This document shows, piece by piece, positions 54,210-64,000 of a DNA stretch of 64,000 bases; position 1 is the stretch's first letter, and each line of letters starts with the position of its first letter. This DNA comes from Anoplopoma fimbria (Eukaryota; Chordata; Actinopteri; Perciformes; Anoplopomatidae), in NCBI RefSeq assembly GCF_027596085.1, contig NC_072459.1, positions 20,728,555 to 20,792,554 of the forward strand. Reading direction: 5' to 3'. The notes beneath the pieces were generated by a model that had not been told where the DNA came from, did not search any database, and worked only from the letters and a program-made list of their open reading frames with translations. Made by a program: the position numbers and the translations under genes.

Positions 54210-56286
54210 GTAAGTAAACAAAATGAAGAACTGCAGTTTATCTGGCTCACGTCATACCGAAGCTAAAAGACAAGTGGCAGGAAAAAAAACAGTAGAGACT
54301 AATTGAGCCAGCCGGCCAATGTCATAGAAACCACTGGCATTGCTATTTAATAAAAAGCTTTTCTTTGTCATTTTTTGACAATTTATTTGACGATTTTTAT
54401 TTGACGTCATTTCCTTGAAAACGGAAATAATAACACTGCAGACTCATGCACTCATACGAATGTTTCGTCCAATTAAATGATTGTAATATAGACACAAGCT
54501 TACCATTAGGATGCATCAGTTCAGACCCCCCAGGAGTTTGTTGGACCTTACCAGGGGGGGTTCCGTGAAAAGTTTCCAAATTGATTCAATTAAATCATCC
54601 TATTTTTACAAAAGGCTTTGGCAAAGAATGGTTTTTAAATCTAAAATAGTTCTTAGAGCATGTTCTGTCTAATCTATCAAATTGCGTTTTTATTTTAAAT
54701 ACCTAATCAGAATCTGGATTTATTTAGCATATATATAATATCCACTAAGAATGCGTGTCTATGTTCTGAAATACCCTTCTGATATTTTCTGTAAGTATTA
54801 AGTGCTACTTGGAGGTGCTGATGACTATGAAGTAGTAAACTAGCAACTGTAACCAGCTGCTTTTGAAGCATTTATTTAATACATTTTAGGTGGAGTATAA
54901 CTTTTACTCACCAGTTGAGTATATTCCTACATCTAGACCTCCTGCCTTTGAGGATTTTGTGAAACGTATTGCTATGTGTGCCTGTCTCTTTCTCTTTTCC
55001 TGTCTCTCTTATTGTACCATGCTAATCAGACAGAATTCTTGTGTCACTTTTCCAATTTCTGGCTTGAAGATTGGGTTATTTCGTATTATTTTCGCCCTTG
55101 CAAATGAGTTAGAAGTGGCATATCTGTCCTGCCGACATCATTTTCAGTCAACACACGAGCTGCATAAGTGGTCTTCCAACAATGAAAGAAATTTGAAATC
55201 ACCAACAAATTCGAACACTTGGCAAGAGATGTGGAACCGGGCCACTCTCATAGATTGCAGTTGAAAATGTACTTTTTTCACTTATATAGGTTGATACAAA
55301 AGACACAAAAATCGACCAAGACATCCAAGTTGTCTAAAAATCTTCTACTTTATTCAGTAAGATAAATGTTTTTGTAAAACATTCAATAAAAAATGATCTT
55401 TAATTTATTGCTCATTGTCATCTTTACACTAGGACTTGATCTGATGCATAATATTTTTTTTTCTTCTCCAAAGCACTCTCACAAGGAATATGTTGCTAGA
55501 TATTTAGACAAGATTTTATGCTGTCACTATTATAGTAATAACTTACATACGTACGCACGTTCAGATTATCTAAAAACAAAACCAAACAAAGTTACAGTTG
55601 CTGAACAGAAAACAGAGAAGGGACAGGCGGACTCAGGAATCCTCTCACGTACTTTTGGAGCAGCATTTGTTGCTTTTCCAGTGGTGTTGTAAGAGCAATA
55701 TGTTTTAAAGCGTTGAGCTGTAAGATCATGGTGGCAGAGGGAACAAACCTAAGCCTAACACTGGAAAAGCTACAAACCTGAAGCTGAGAACTTCACATTA
55801 GCCCCCTACATGCATTTATCATGAAATTACAAGGCTATATTTTAACGCAAAGCTTGAGTATCATTCTGTCAACTAGTAAACACACATTGTACTTTCCACA
55901 ACCTAAACCTTTAAAAACAAAAGTAAAATAAAAGCAAAATAAGCGAGGTGCATACTTTACATGCTAGTGAACCAGGGAGCCTCCAAAATGGCTCCATTCA
56001 GAGTCGTCATGTTGCATATATGCTTATTGTTGTACTGGATATCTAAATAATATGGCCTCACTTCAGCTACAGTGATAAAATATTACATTTTCAATGTCTA
56101 TTTTTGTTCAAAAGTATTTTAATGAATCTGAATCTGATGAGCATGTTTATCTAAGAGTAAGGGGACGTTCACATGCTGCATCTGCAGCGCTCTTAAATCA
56201 ATTGTTGACATGTGGAAGCTGCGCTCAAAAGCGAGAGCGAAACTATTGCTGTGCTCAAACGTTCCCTATCGTTCCCAACTGTTCCC

Positions 56287-56330
56287 AAACATCTATTTCT
56301 TCATATATAGATATGAAGAAATAGATGTTT
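56287..56330. repeat. Perfect hairpin, 20-bp stem, 4-base loop
   Basis: The left arm aaacatctatttcttcatat (56287-56306), loop atag, and right arm 56311-56330 are exact complements. Confidence 0.97.
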
Positions 56331-57034
56331 TGGGGCCCGCAGCCAGCACAGAATGTCATGTGACAAGGAACAACCAATTAAAGACTGCGGAGAGCTTTTC
56401 TTTCTTCCATTTAAATATAAGCCCACGGTAAATATATAGTGAAGTTATTTTAGGTCTACCCAGAGCTTTACGATCCGTCCCAAAGACTATTTTAGTTGCT
56501 TTCCCCGGGTTCTGGTTGCCAAGTTACGGGATGTGCGACAGGAGAGGACCCCCCCACCCCCCACGGTTTTTAACGCGTTCTTAGATTCAACATGTGAACG
56601 GCCCCTAAAATGGACGCTAGCATGTTTGATAAAAACATAAACAATTTAGAAGCAGCCAGTGGTAGACACTGTCACAGACACTGAGGGGACATAATCATCA
56701 CTCAGTAGGTAAAAGAGAATTTTGTACTTGAACTTTGAACTTGAAATTGAGTTAAAAAAAAAAGAGGAAAATTAAATATTTCAGGTTACATGTTATAGGA
56801 CCAAATTCATCCAGGCAGAGAGTAGCCTTAAGGGAAGCGGGTCAACTAGAAGTAAATGTATATAATGAGACTCGTTACAGTACTGAGATGATGTGAGGCT
56901 CCCCTGTCCCAGGTCATCTAGAGAATCCCACATCCTTGCCACTCCTCCTCTCATACACATTCTCAATAAGCAGCGTGTGTGCGTATGTTTAGTTGATCTT
57001 CTCGGCCTCAGGCCTGCCAATGTGTGTGTGCATG

Positions 57035-57036
<2 letters not shown>

Positions 57037-57103
<67 letters not shown>
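57037..57103. repeat. (GT)n microsatellite
   Basis: About 33 GT units. Confidence 0.97.
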
Positions 57104-57104
<1 letters not shown>

Positions 57105-59146
57105 TCACAATCTACAATGGAACCTATTGCCAAATGTATGCACTTAAAAAGAAAACCACACAATTACAGTCACGTGCACGCACACGCAGGCCAGCTCTGA
57201 GGTCAGTGGTTTTTATGCCACGTATTTACATTCTCGTTTTAAGGAAACTGTGTACAAGGCAGTAGTAGATGGTGATCTGGCAAGGTGTAGTCTTTTTTTA
57301 ATTTTTTTTGAGTTGTGTTATGAGGAAGAGGGGGTGCAGACATGGGACACAAAAACTAAGGTGACAGAAAGGTCTCATCATTAAATAAATAAATAAATAA
57401 ACCACGCAAGTATAGATCAATAAGTTAATAAGTTAAGTTAAAGGGGTCTGTCTGTACATGTGTGTGCGCACGGTTTGGTCTGATGTGGAGTGTGAGCGTG
57501 TTTCTGTGTGTTGTCTTCGGGGGCTGTCGCTAAGGAGGTGGAGCAGTAAACTCAACCCAAACAACCCCCAGAGACACATAGCTCCCTTCTAGTCTGACAA
57601 CACAAACAGAGCTGCTATGACACTTTCTGACCTAATGACACCGGGTCAAAAACAACACCAGTTGCAGATCTCGTCTTCAGAATTTAAATGCGATAACAAG
57701 CTTTTTGAGTCGCTTGGAATCAAAACAAAATCACAACTGTTCGGAGTTGCACAATTTCGCTGTCACGATGAACCGTTCTTCTTAGCTCCTGCATGTTCGT
57801 TCCAAACTTGTCTCTAGGACGGCAGGCCTATATGGAACAGCCTCGATCCTTCCAACATGGTCAGACGACACAACGCGCTAACTACTTCCTGTCAAGCATA
57901 CTGACATCTTTAATAAGCATGTTTCCACTCAACAAATCGTCGGAATTCGTCTTTTTATCTTTAAAAAAAACTGATCTGTGACAGTAGCATAATTTGTTCT
58001 TTAGGTTTGTGGTTAAAATACTAACATAGTTATGTAATTAGTTAATAATTTGTAAATGCAGCACGAGAACCTATAAAGATTTAAAATTGATAAAAATGAA
58101 GTTCATAATGTAACAAGGGCTTGCATTATATGCAGACGACGTCACCATATTTGATCGCTGTCAGATATGCATCCAAGACGCTTTCAAGTTTGCCTGAAAT
58201 CCAATTGCTCAAACCATGTAATACGAAATATCCATGTGTTTGTGTTATGTTACGGATAGTTTAGCTAGCTAGCTGAACTGTTATTCTCGTAGTTAAACCC
58301 CTACAGTGCTCAAGCTTTTCTTCTTCTGGCGTTTTTGCCGTGCAAGACCACCAACCCTGATTCACACATTACTACAGTCACAAGTCGTAATGTCCTTTTA
58401 CATGTAAGTTCTATGGGTCCTATAATATATACCATTGTCTGTAAGGCAATAAAAGCAAATTATTGGTGTATAAGTATACTGTACCTTTTTATTTAATAAT
58501 GAATCATTATAGGTTCTTGTAGTTGAGTTTAGTTTGTCAACCACAGACTTACGCAATTTCTTGACTTTTATATAAAAAAATTACCAAAACCTTGTTTTGG
58601 TTTTTATGATCATTTTGTAAGAGCAAGTGGTTTACATCTCAAAGTTCCCCCCTCAGCAGATCTACGGTCAGTCTGGCAGCAAGAATGTGACTACAGTTAA
58701 TTACCACTCAACAAAAAATGGAAGAAAAAAAAAAGCTGTTATGCTCACAATGAAGAGTAGAGATTGTAGAAAGCGTGTCGACTGGCAGCTGCATAAATAA
58801 GTCATCATATATCATACAGAGACATGTAATAGGAGTATTGATCATCATATATAATATGCATTCGCCGTGGCAGGAATAAATTTGAAGCGGATGTGTTGCG
58901 GTCGGGGGGAAAAACCCAGAGTTTGGAGTGTGTGCGTGTGTCTCTGTGCCCTTGTCGAAGTGCGTGTTCGGGGAAGTCTGGGGGCGGACATCAGCTGTTG
59001 TACATTCAAGGTAGGAGGTTAGGAGGCGCTTTCCCGCTGTGGCCGTCACAGGCCAGGGACAGGAGGGTCAGGTCCAGGGGGGGTCATCTGTAGGTGGGTG
59101 TTGGTCAGAGTGGTTAAAGGTGAGAGGTCGTGGTGGTGGGGTTCTT

Positions 59147-59252
59147 CTAGAGAAGGATGCACTTTCCTTTCTCCACCCACGGGTTGTTCTTCATCAGCTC
59201 CGGGTTCAGGAAGGGATCCTCCGGGACGCCGTCCTCTATCCACTTTACCAAA
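59147..59252 (-). CDS. gng13: gng13 second coding exon with CaaX box
   Basis: After the acceptor ctccacaaag, 106 bases complete the Asp codon and encode LVKWIEDGVPEDPFLNPELM then KNNPWVEKGKCILL and TAG (59149-59147). The acceptor lies next to a purine-rich stretch (gagagacagagagagag on the + strand), which is the expected CT-rich tract on the coding strand. Confidence 0.95.
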
Positions 59253-61255
59253 CTTTGTGGAGAGACAGAGAGAGAGAGAGATTTTTCAAATTCCAGAGGA
59301 AGTTTATTACCACAATCCATCCTCTATCCACTTTCTTTTTCTTTCCATACAAGGCAAGACAGAGGGGGAGAAGAACATTTCAGTTAATTTCAGTTAAAAA
59401 GTGGAAAAGCATAATAGGGCCACTTTAACAATAAGAGTGTTGTCCTTATATGGCGCGCTCAGGGCAGGAAACCAAACTGCTGCAATGATGTTTTTTTGTC
59501 AATGAGATGAAGAAATTTGGGTAAAATAGTTTATTTTTTATGTCTTATTATCTTGTCCTTTTTATATGACGATGTCGTCACAGTTAGTGTTCAATGACGT
59601 CAGTGCCGCCTCGCCGTAGTCTTGTCTAGTCGTGGAAAAGGCGTTCATTGGCGGACATATTTAGTCCAGGTTTTCATTAACGAATGTACACTAATACCTT
59701 GCCGAAGAGATAATTGCAATAAGATGCAAAAAAAGAGGCAAAATGCACTCGACTGCGCGACACTTTAAGGCCGTGTTTGTGCTGTAATTTCGTTAGCGTA
59801 ACAACGTTAGTGTACCATCTTCAGCATTACACCTTCAGCGTAACATCGTTAGCTTATCATAGTTAGCAGAACATTGGCAGCGTAATAGTTAGCAGAACAT
59901 TGGTAGCTTAATTTCGTGAGATTAAAATCGTTCGTGTAATGACGTTAGCATAATGTCGTTAGTGTAGTATTGTTAGCATAATGTCTTTAAAATGTTATTT
60001 TAATTCAGATAGTTACCCATAACAGTACTTTCAAATGAATATATTATTTATTTATTTTTCAGTAGTCTTCTTTAGAAATATACAATAGTTTTCAAAACTC
60101 AACACCCTGAATACTTCTGTACTCTACATGAAAAACGGACTCAGCCTCAGAAGTGTTTCTTCTGAGCTCCTTGATTGGCCCTTAATCTGTTGCCGCTGCA
60201 GTGAGAGCTTGAGACAGACAAAGAGAGTGCTGAACAGAACCTAATGATGGCTGCAGCTTTGCTTAACGATTCCACTGTGACAGTGACAATAGCCTTCAGG
60301 CAGCATTAGTTAATGAAGCCATATCACTGTTTTATTGCTGCTCCGGATGACTAATGCTGTCAAACTCAAAGTCATTGTATTCATGTAATCATTGTACTTA
60401 GAAACAGAAGATATCTCTTTCCTTATGCGTGTATCGTTTGTATGGGTCTGTCATTGAATATCGTACTGAATAGTCAGAAACAGCCGTTGGTTAAACAATC
60501 TCAACTAGAGGTCCACTCACTCAATTGTGCTTGAGCTTTCAACCACATCACACAGCCTTTTCTAGTCATGGAACCGTCTGTGATTAAAGCTGGCAGCTGC
60601 CACACTGACCAGTAACATTTGATTTAATGTAAAGGACTCATTTTTTGAGAATGAGCTTTTTTGCTTTAACACAACAGACATTTGCTCTTTATCTTTACCA
60701 TTTAGCGGCTTGATTACATATATATAGCAACCAACTGAATACCCCTGTGCTCACTCTTCCCTTTCCACTGAAGTAACGTGAGCCACCAAAACCGCTGTGA
60801 CGTTGTTTGCCTTGCTCAGAGGCTGTCATCACCATAATAACAGAGATCTACGGAGGCCTTAAGGTGACATGAAAAGCCAAAAGGCTCTCTCTCTCGAGCA
60901 AGTGTTTGGTTTGTCTATTCTGGGCTGCTGTAGAAACATGCCGGTGCAACATGGCGGAATCCGTGATGAGGACCCGCTTCTTAAATGGAGATGAAGGGCT
61001 CATTTTAAGCTAACGAAAAGACAATTCTTATTTTCAGGTGATTATGTGTCACACTGGCCCAAAAACTATTTTATTTCAGAGCTTTTTATCGCAGTGGTTT
61101 TTGGGGGATTGAACATTGTGTAGGTGCTTTTAGAGCTATTATGGACCAACTACTCACTCGGTCACCGTTTTGGAGGACTTCTCTCGTTTGAAGGCCAGCT
61201 GGTACTTGAGGCTCTCCACCTCCTTCTTCATCTGGGGCAGGTCCATCTCATCCAT
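59147..61255 (-). CDS. gng13: Guanine nucleotide-binding protein gamma-13 subunit
   Basis: G-gamma-13 pairs with G-beta at the inner face of the plasma membrane; in mammals it works in taste, olfactory and retinal bipolar cells. Two coding exons (61255-61158 and 59252-59147) give exactly 67 aa, the length of human GNG13. The protein reads MDEMDLPQMKKEVESLKYQL, AFKREKSSKTVTD, then LVKWIEDGVPEDPFLNPELM and KNNPWVEKGKCILL. The N-terminal coiled-coil helix, the NPW motif and the CaaX box are all visible. The terminal leucine of CILL predicts geranylgeranylation. The codon for Asp at the junction is split GA|T. The start ATG has context GCAGCCATGG. A 29-nt 5' UTR segment precedes it in the same exon, down to an acceptor at 61285, so at least one noncoding 5' exon lies further right. 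I cannot tell gng13a from gng13b. Confidence 0.95.
59788..59998. repeat. Degenerate short tandem repeat (cgttagcgtaacaa-type)
   Basis: About fifteen variants of a 13-16-base unit follow each other: tcgttagcgtaacaacgtta, catcgttagcttatcatagt, atgacgttagcataatgtcg, tattgttagcataatgtctt. No open frame spans it. It sits between the two gng13 coding exons. Confidence 0.85.
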
Positions 61256-61284
61256 GGCTGCAGCTAGATGTAGGGCTTCTCTAC
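61158..61284 (-). CDS. gng13: gng13 first coding exon with 29 nt of 5' UTR
   Basis: On the - strand the exon follows the acceptor tgcgcag. It carries 29 untranslated bases, then the ATG at 61255, and runs 98 coding bases to ACCGA|GTGAGT. It encodes MDEMDLPQMKKEVESLKYQL then AFKREKSSKTVT and two bases of the next codon. Confidence 0.93.
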
Positions 61285-63692
61285 CTGCGCACACCAGGGA
61301 GGGGCCGGGTAAATTTATGCAGCACATAACACCGTTAAACAGTAGTCAAACACACCCCGCGCAACCGTGCCCTGCAGCAAGAGACTATTAAACGTTAAGA
61401 GTACAAACAAGTGCTGCCAAAAACAGGCAGACCCACTTAACACTATGGGATACAGTGGCTGTGTCCTTGGGGCTGCATGTTACCACTTTGAGAAAAGTTT
61501 CTCAGCTTTAATAAAAAAAATTCCAAATTAAATTATGTTAGCAACCAACATGACGGCAGTTCAACAGCACATCAATTGTATGCAAATTTCTGTTCATTTC
61601 TTCTATATTGCCACTCGCATTGAATGCAGTTTGGAGTAGACTAGTTGATATTCAATACCAGAAAGGAAGGGAGAAGAGAAAATGTTTTGGCTTCAATCCA
61701 AAAAAAGGACAGCCTGTACTTGTGCAGCGTCCCATTTCTTCCCATTTGCCCTAAATCTTCCCCCACCCCATAACTGTGCTTTTAAAATGTAGTGGTGACC
61801 CAACACAGTAGAAGGCAGTAATGCAGCTTTAGGCTGCTTGTGATCCTCTATTAGGGTGATTCCCAACCATGAGTACTTGTCTGCAGTTGCCAGGGGGGAA
61901 CATGATAAAAAAATAAAAACAGACAGAATTCATCCTTTGGAGACAAAACTGTGGTGTGTTTTATTGTGTATTGGCTGTACTTGAAGTTGAAGATTGTGGA
62001 TTGTATGACATCTGTCTGTAGGTTGATAAAATAATAAACACTTGTGTATTCATACGGTAGTACCTGAGTGAGTTTTACTTTTAATTTATGCTAAATGTAA
62101 GGTTTTTATAAAATGTAACAGGATTTGTGGAAACTAAAATCATGACGCACAGTTATATGGCGCTACCTTGGACGTGAGGGAGAAAGACACATGTAGCCAG
62201 GTCGAAGACTTTGCTAGCTACCGCTAACTGTGGGAACTTTCATAAATGTACTGAGGCATGAAGCGATGTTTCTCAAAATATTTTTTGAATCTTTATAGAT
62301 CACTTGTTGCTCTATTACATGAATAGCTTTTTCACTTTCTTTCCAAGAATGAAACAAGAAAATCAATATCGCCCTCACGTCTGAGTAAACTGCTAGCGTT
62401 AATACGCTGTCAGCCTAGTTTACTATAACAACTTGGGAGAGGTCGAAACAGCTCGCCTGGCATCGTTCAAAGCGAAGGAAAATAAATCGGAATATTTTAG
62501 ACCAAATACATCAATATTGATATTGCGACGATATGGTTGACCTCTGGTGCGTTCACCAAATATCTACACAAGATATTTTGATAAAAACCATAAACATCAG
62601 TTATGTGGATAGAGTGACTAAGTAGGTAAAGGCAAATATTTCCCAATAATGTTGAACTATTCTTTAAAAGCAGGGTTGGTAATCTTGAGACACTAGCAAT
62701 AGTACGCTGGATTTAAAAAGATTATACGACTGGGGGAAAAAAACAGCCCAGTGTTGCCAACTCCTTTCCTAAGAAACAGCTAGCTCCAAAAGTTGTTAAT
62801 TTTTTTTTAGCAGTCGTCAACACAGACAGCCCGCCCTTTCAGGCCTCCCCTTCAACGCCCTTCCCCCCAGAATTATCATTATGAATGTAAACGTATCATA
62901 ATGAACGCAAACAACAGACATGGCTATTGTTAGTACTCACAGCTGTCAATATTCAACACAGTATATTTAGGACTTCAAATAACCCAGCACACATACACAT
63001 TTGGTTGTGTTAAAAGGAAATGTATTGTGGGCAATGGGCAGTTTTCCTGATCTTAGTATATGAGATAGAGGTGCAAATACTTTACCATATATATGATAAA
63101 TAATTGGAATTTGTAACTTAGGACACTGCAGTCAAGAAAGCCAAACATGCCAGTGGTCAACTCAACTACAGCAATATTGTCTCCATTCTCATCCGCTGCA
63201 TCTTTTTCTTTGTCTGTTCCTCCCTCCCTCCCTCTCTCTCGCTCTCACTCCCCACCCACGCTCTATGTCCACTATACCCTCTCAACAATACTCTTCCCCT
63301 CTTGTGTGTGTGTGTGTGTACTAGTGTTTGTGTACCCTTGAGTGTGTGTGTCCGTTTGTGCCTGTGTGAGTCATTTGAGGATTCGGATGAGCCGAGTGCT
63401 TGTCTGGTCTGCACTCAGAATCGATCTCACTGAGGTGCTTCAGCACAGAAACAACAATGGTATTTTTTTAAGGGACATTGAATAATACTTGATATTACGC
63501 AATTGTCCTTTATGACAGTTTAGTGAGTGAGGGGGCGTTGCGAGGCAGGAAATAGCAACTCTGAATTCAACACCTACTTCACCGCATGGTCAGGCTACTA
63601 ATGAGCGACATGCACCACAATAGACGTTTGTTTTATATTTATTCAAACGGCTCAGAAACTCTCTATGTCTATTTTTAACCGAATGCAAAGTA
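61285..63692. other. Upstream sequence or first intron of gng13
   Basis: The acceptor at 61285 implies a noncoding 5' exon further right, but I cannot identify it. The stretch is mostly A/T-rich and unremarkable. A short arm-like match to the gctaagctaa element (gcaaatatttcccaataatg) occurs near 62632, and a (GT)n run near 63303-63320. Confidence 0.55.
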
Positions 63693-64000
63693 CCGTATTT
63701 TCCGCACTATAGGGCGCACTGGATTATAAGGCGCACTGTCAATGAATGGTCTATTTTCGATCTTTTTTCATATATAAGGCGCACCGGACTATAAGGCGCA
63801 TTAAGCGAAACAAAACAGTCAGTCAGTCAAACTTCCTCCACTTCCGTACCATTGATTCATTAATGTTGAATTCTCTCGCAGCTGCTCTATTCCCATGTTC
63901 TCCTGCGTGACTGATAGCCTTGAGTGTCTCTTGACAGGAGCCATTTTGGGGTCCTTATACACACACACTGTAATATTATGGTGAAGCACAGTATGTATTA
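63693..64000 (-). mobile_element. Pogo/Tigger-like DNA transposon fragment, cut by window edge
   Basis: The end ccgtattttccgcactatag follows TA. Several ggcgcac/gcgcact motifs come next (63715-63800), the known form of a widespread fish repeat end. On the - strand, about 63939-63825 encodes part of a helix-turn-helix, EHGNRAAAREFNINESMVRK, then WRKFD and a stop. This resembles the DNA-binding N-terminus of CENP-B/pogo-type transposases. The 5' part of the protein is disrupted and the element continues beyond 64000. Confidence 0.8.

Noticed and set aside
54890..55264. 124-codon + strand frame
   Set aside because: It starts with a non-ATG codon, resembles no family I recognise, and lies in A/T-rich DNA without splice context. 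It was kept only as a note in the interval description.
59039..59428. 129-codon + strand frame and neighbours
   Set aside because: It is the shadow of the gng13 second coding exon on the opposite strand.

Overview
This is a vertebrate nuclear genome window, most likely from a percomorph-type teleost. The basis is short coding exons with GT-AG introns, very many long (GT)n/(CA)n arrays, a tRNA-derived SINE, several decayed Tc1-like and pogo-like DNA transposons, and recurrent copies of a 'gctaagctaagctaa' inverted-repeat element of a kind I associate with spiny-rayed fishes. No bacterial, viral or CRISPR structure is visible.

Three protein-coding genes can be read at exon level. (1) nfix (nuclear factor I/X) on the + strand. 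Only its 3' part lies here: five constitutive coding exons at 8566-8694, 13322-13497, 15089-15236, 17071-17162 and 20045-20059, ending in SWFL-stop. A long A/T-rich 3' UTR probably runs to an AATAAA at 26263. The DNA-binding-domain exons lie upstream of the window. (2) rad23a-like (UV excision repair/proteasome shuttle factor) on the - strand, complete in nine coding exons from 37438 down to 32409. The exons sum to exactly 1098 nt (365 aa plus stop) with UBL, UBA1, XPC-binding and UBA2 regions. (3) gng13 (G-protein gamma-13 subunit) on the - strand, complete in two coding exons at 61255-61158 and 59252-59147, giving 67 aa and ending in the CaaX box CILL.

Layout: 1-8565 is nfix intron with nested inverted-repeat elements. 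8566-26285 is the nfix C-terminal half and 3' UTR. 26286-32408 is the convergent nfix/rad23a interval with Tc1-like remnants, a dispersed repeat and a degenerate minisatellite. 32409-37438 is rad23a. 37439-59146 is a gene-poor interval with duplications, inverted repeats, microsatellites and one candidate noncoding exon. 59147-61284 is gng13. 61285-64000 is sequence upstream of gng13, ending in a pogo-like element cut by the window edge. NFIX and RAD23A are also close neighbours on human chromosome 19p13, which supports both calls. The three genes do not form a pathway.

The points most worth a second look are these. First, the 92-nt nfix exon is open in two frames: skipping the preceding 148-nt exon gives an alternative C-terminus that resembles a mammalian NFI isoform. 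Second, there is a phase-compatible 75-nt candidate cassette exon at 2759-2833. Third, a set of perfect or near-perfect short-loop hairpins (12-21 bp stems) is scattered through noncoding DNA. I found no convincing new multi-gene system.
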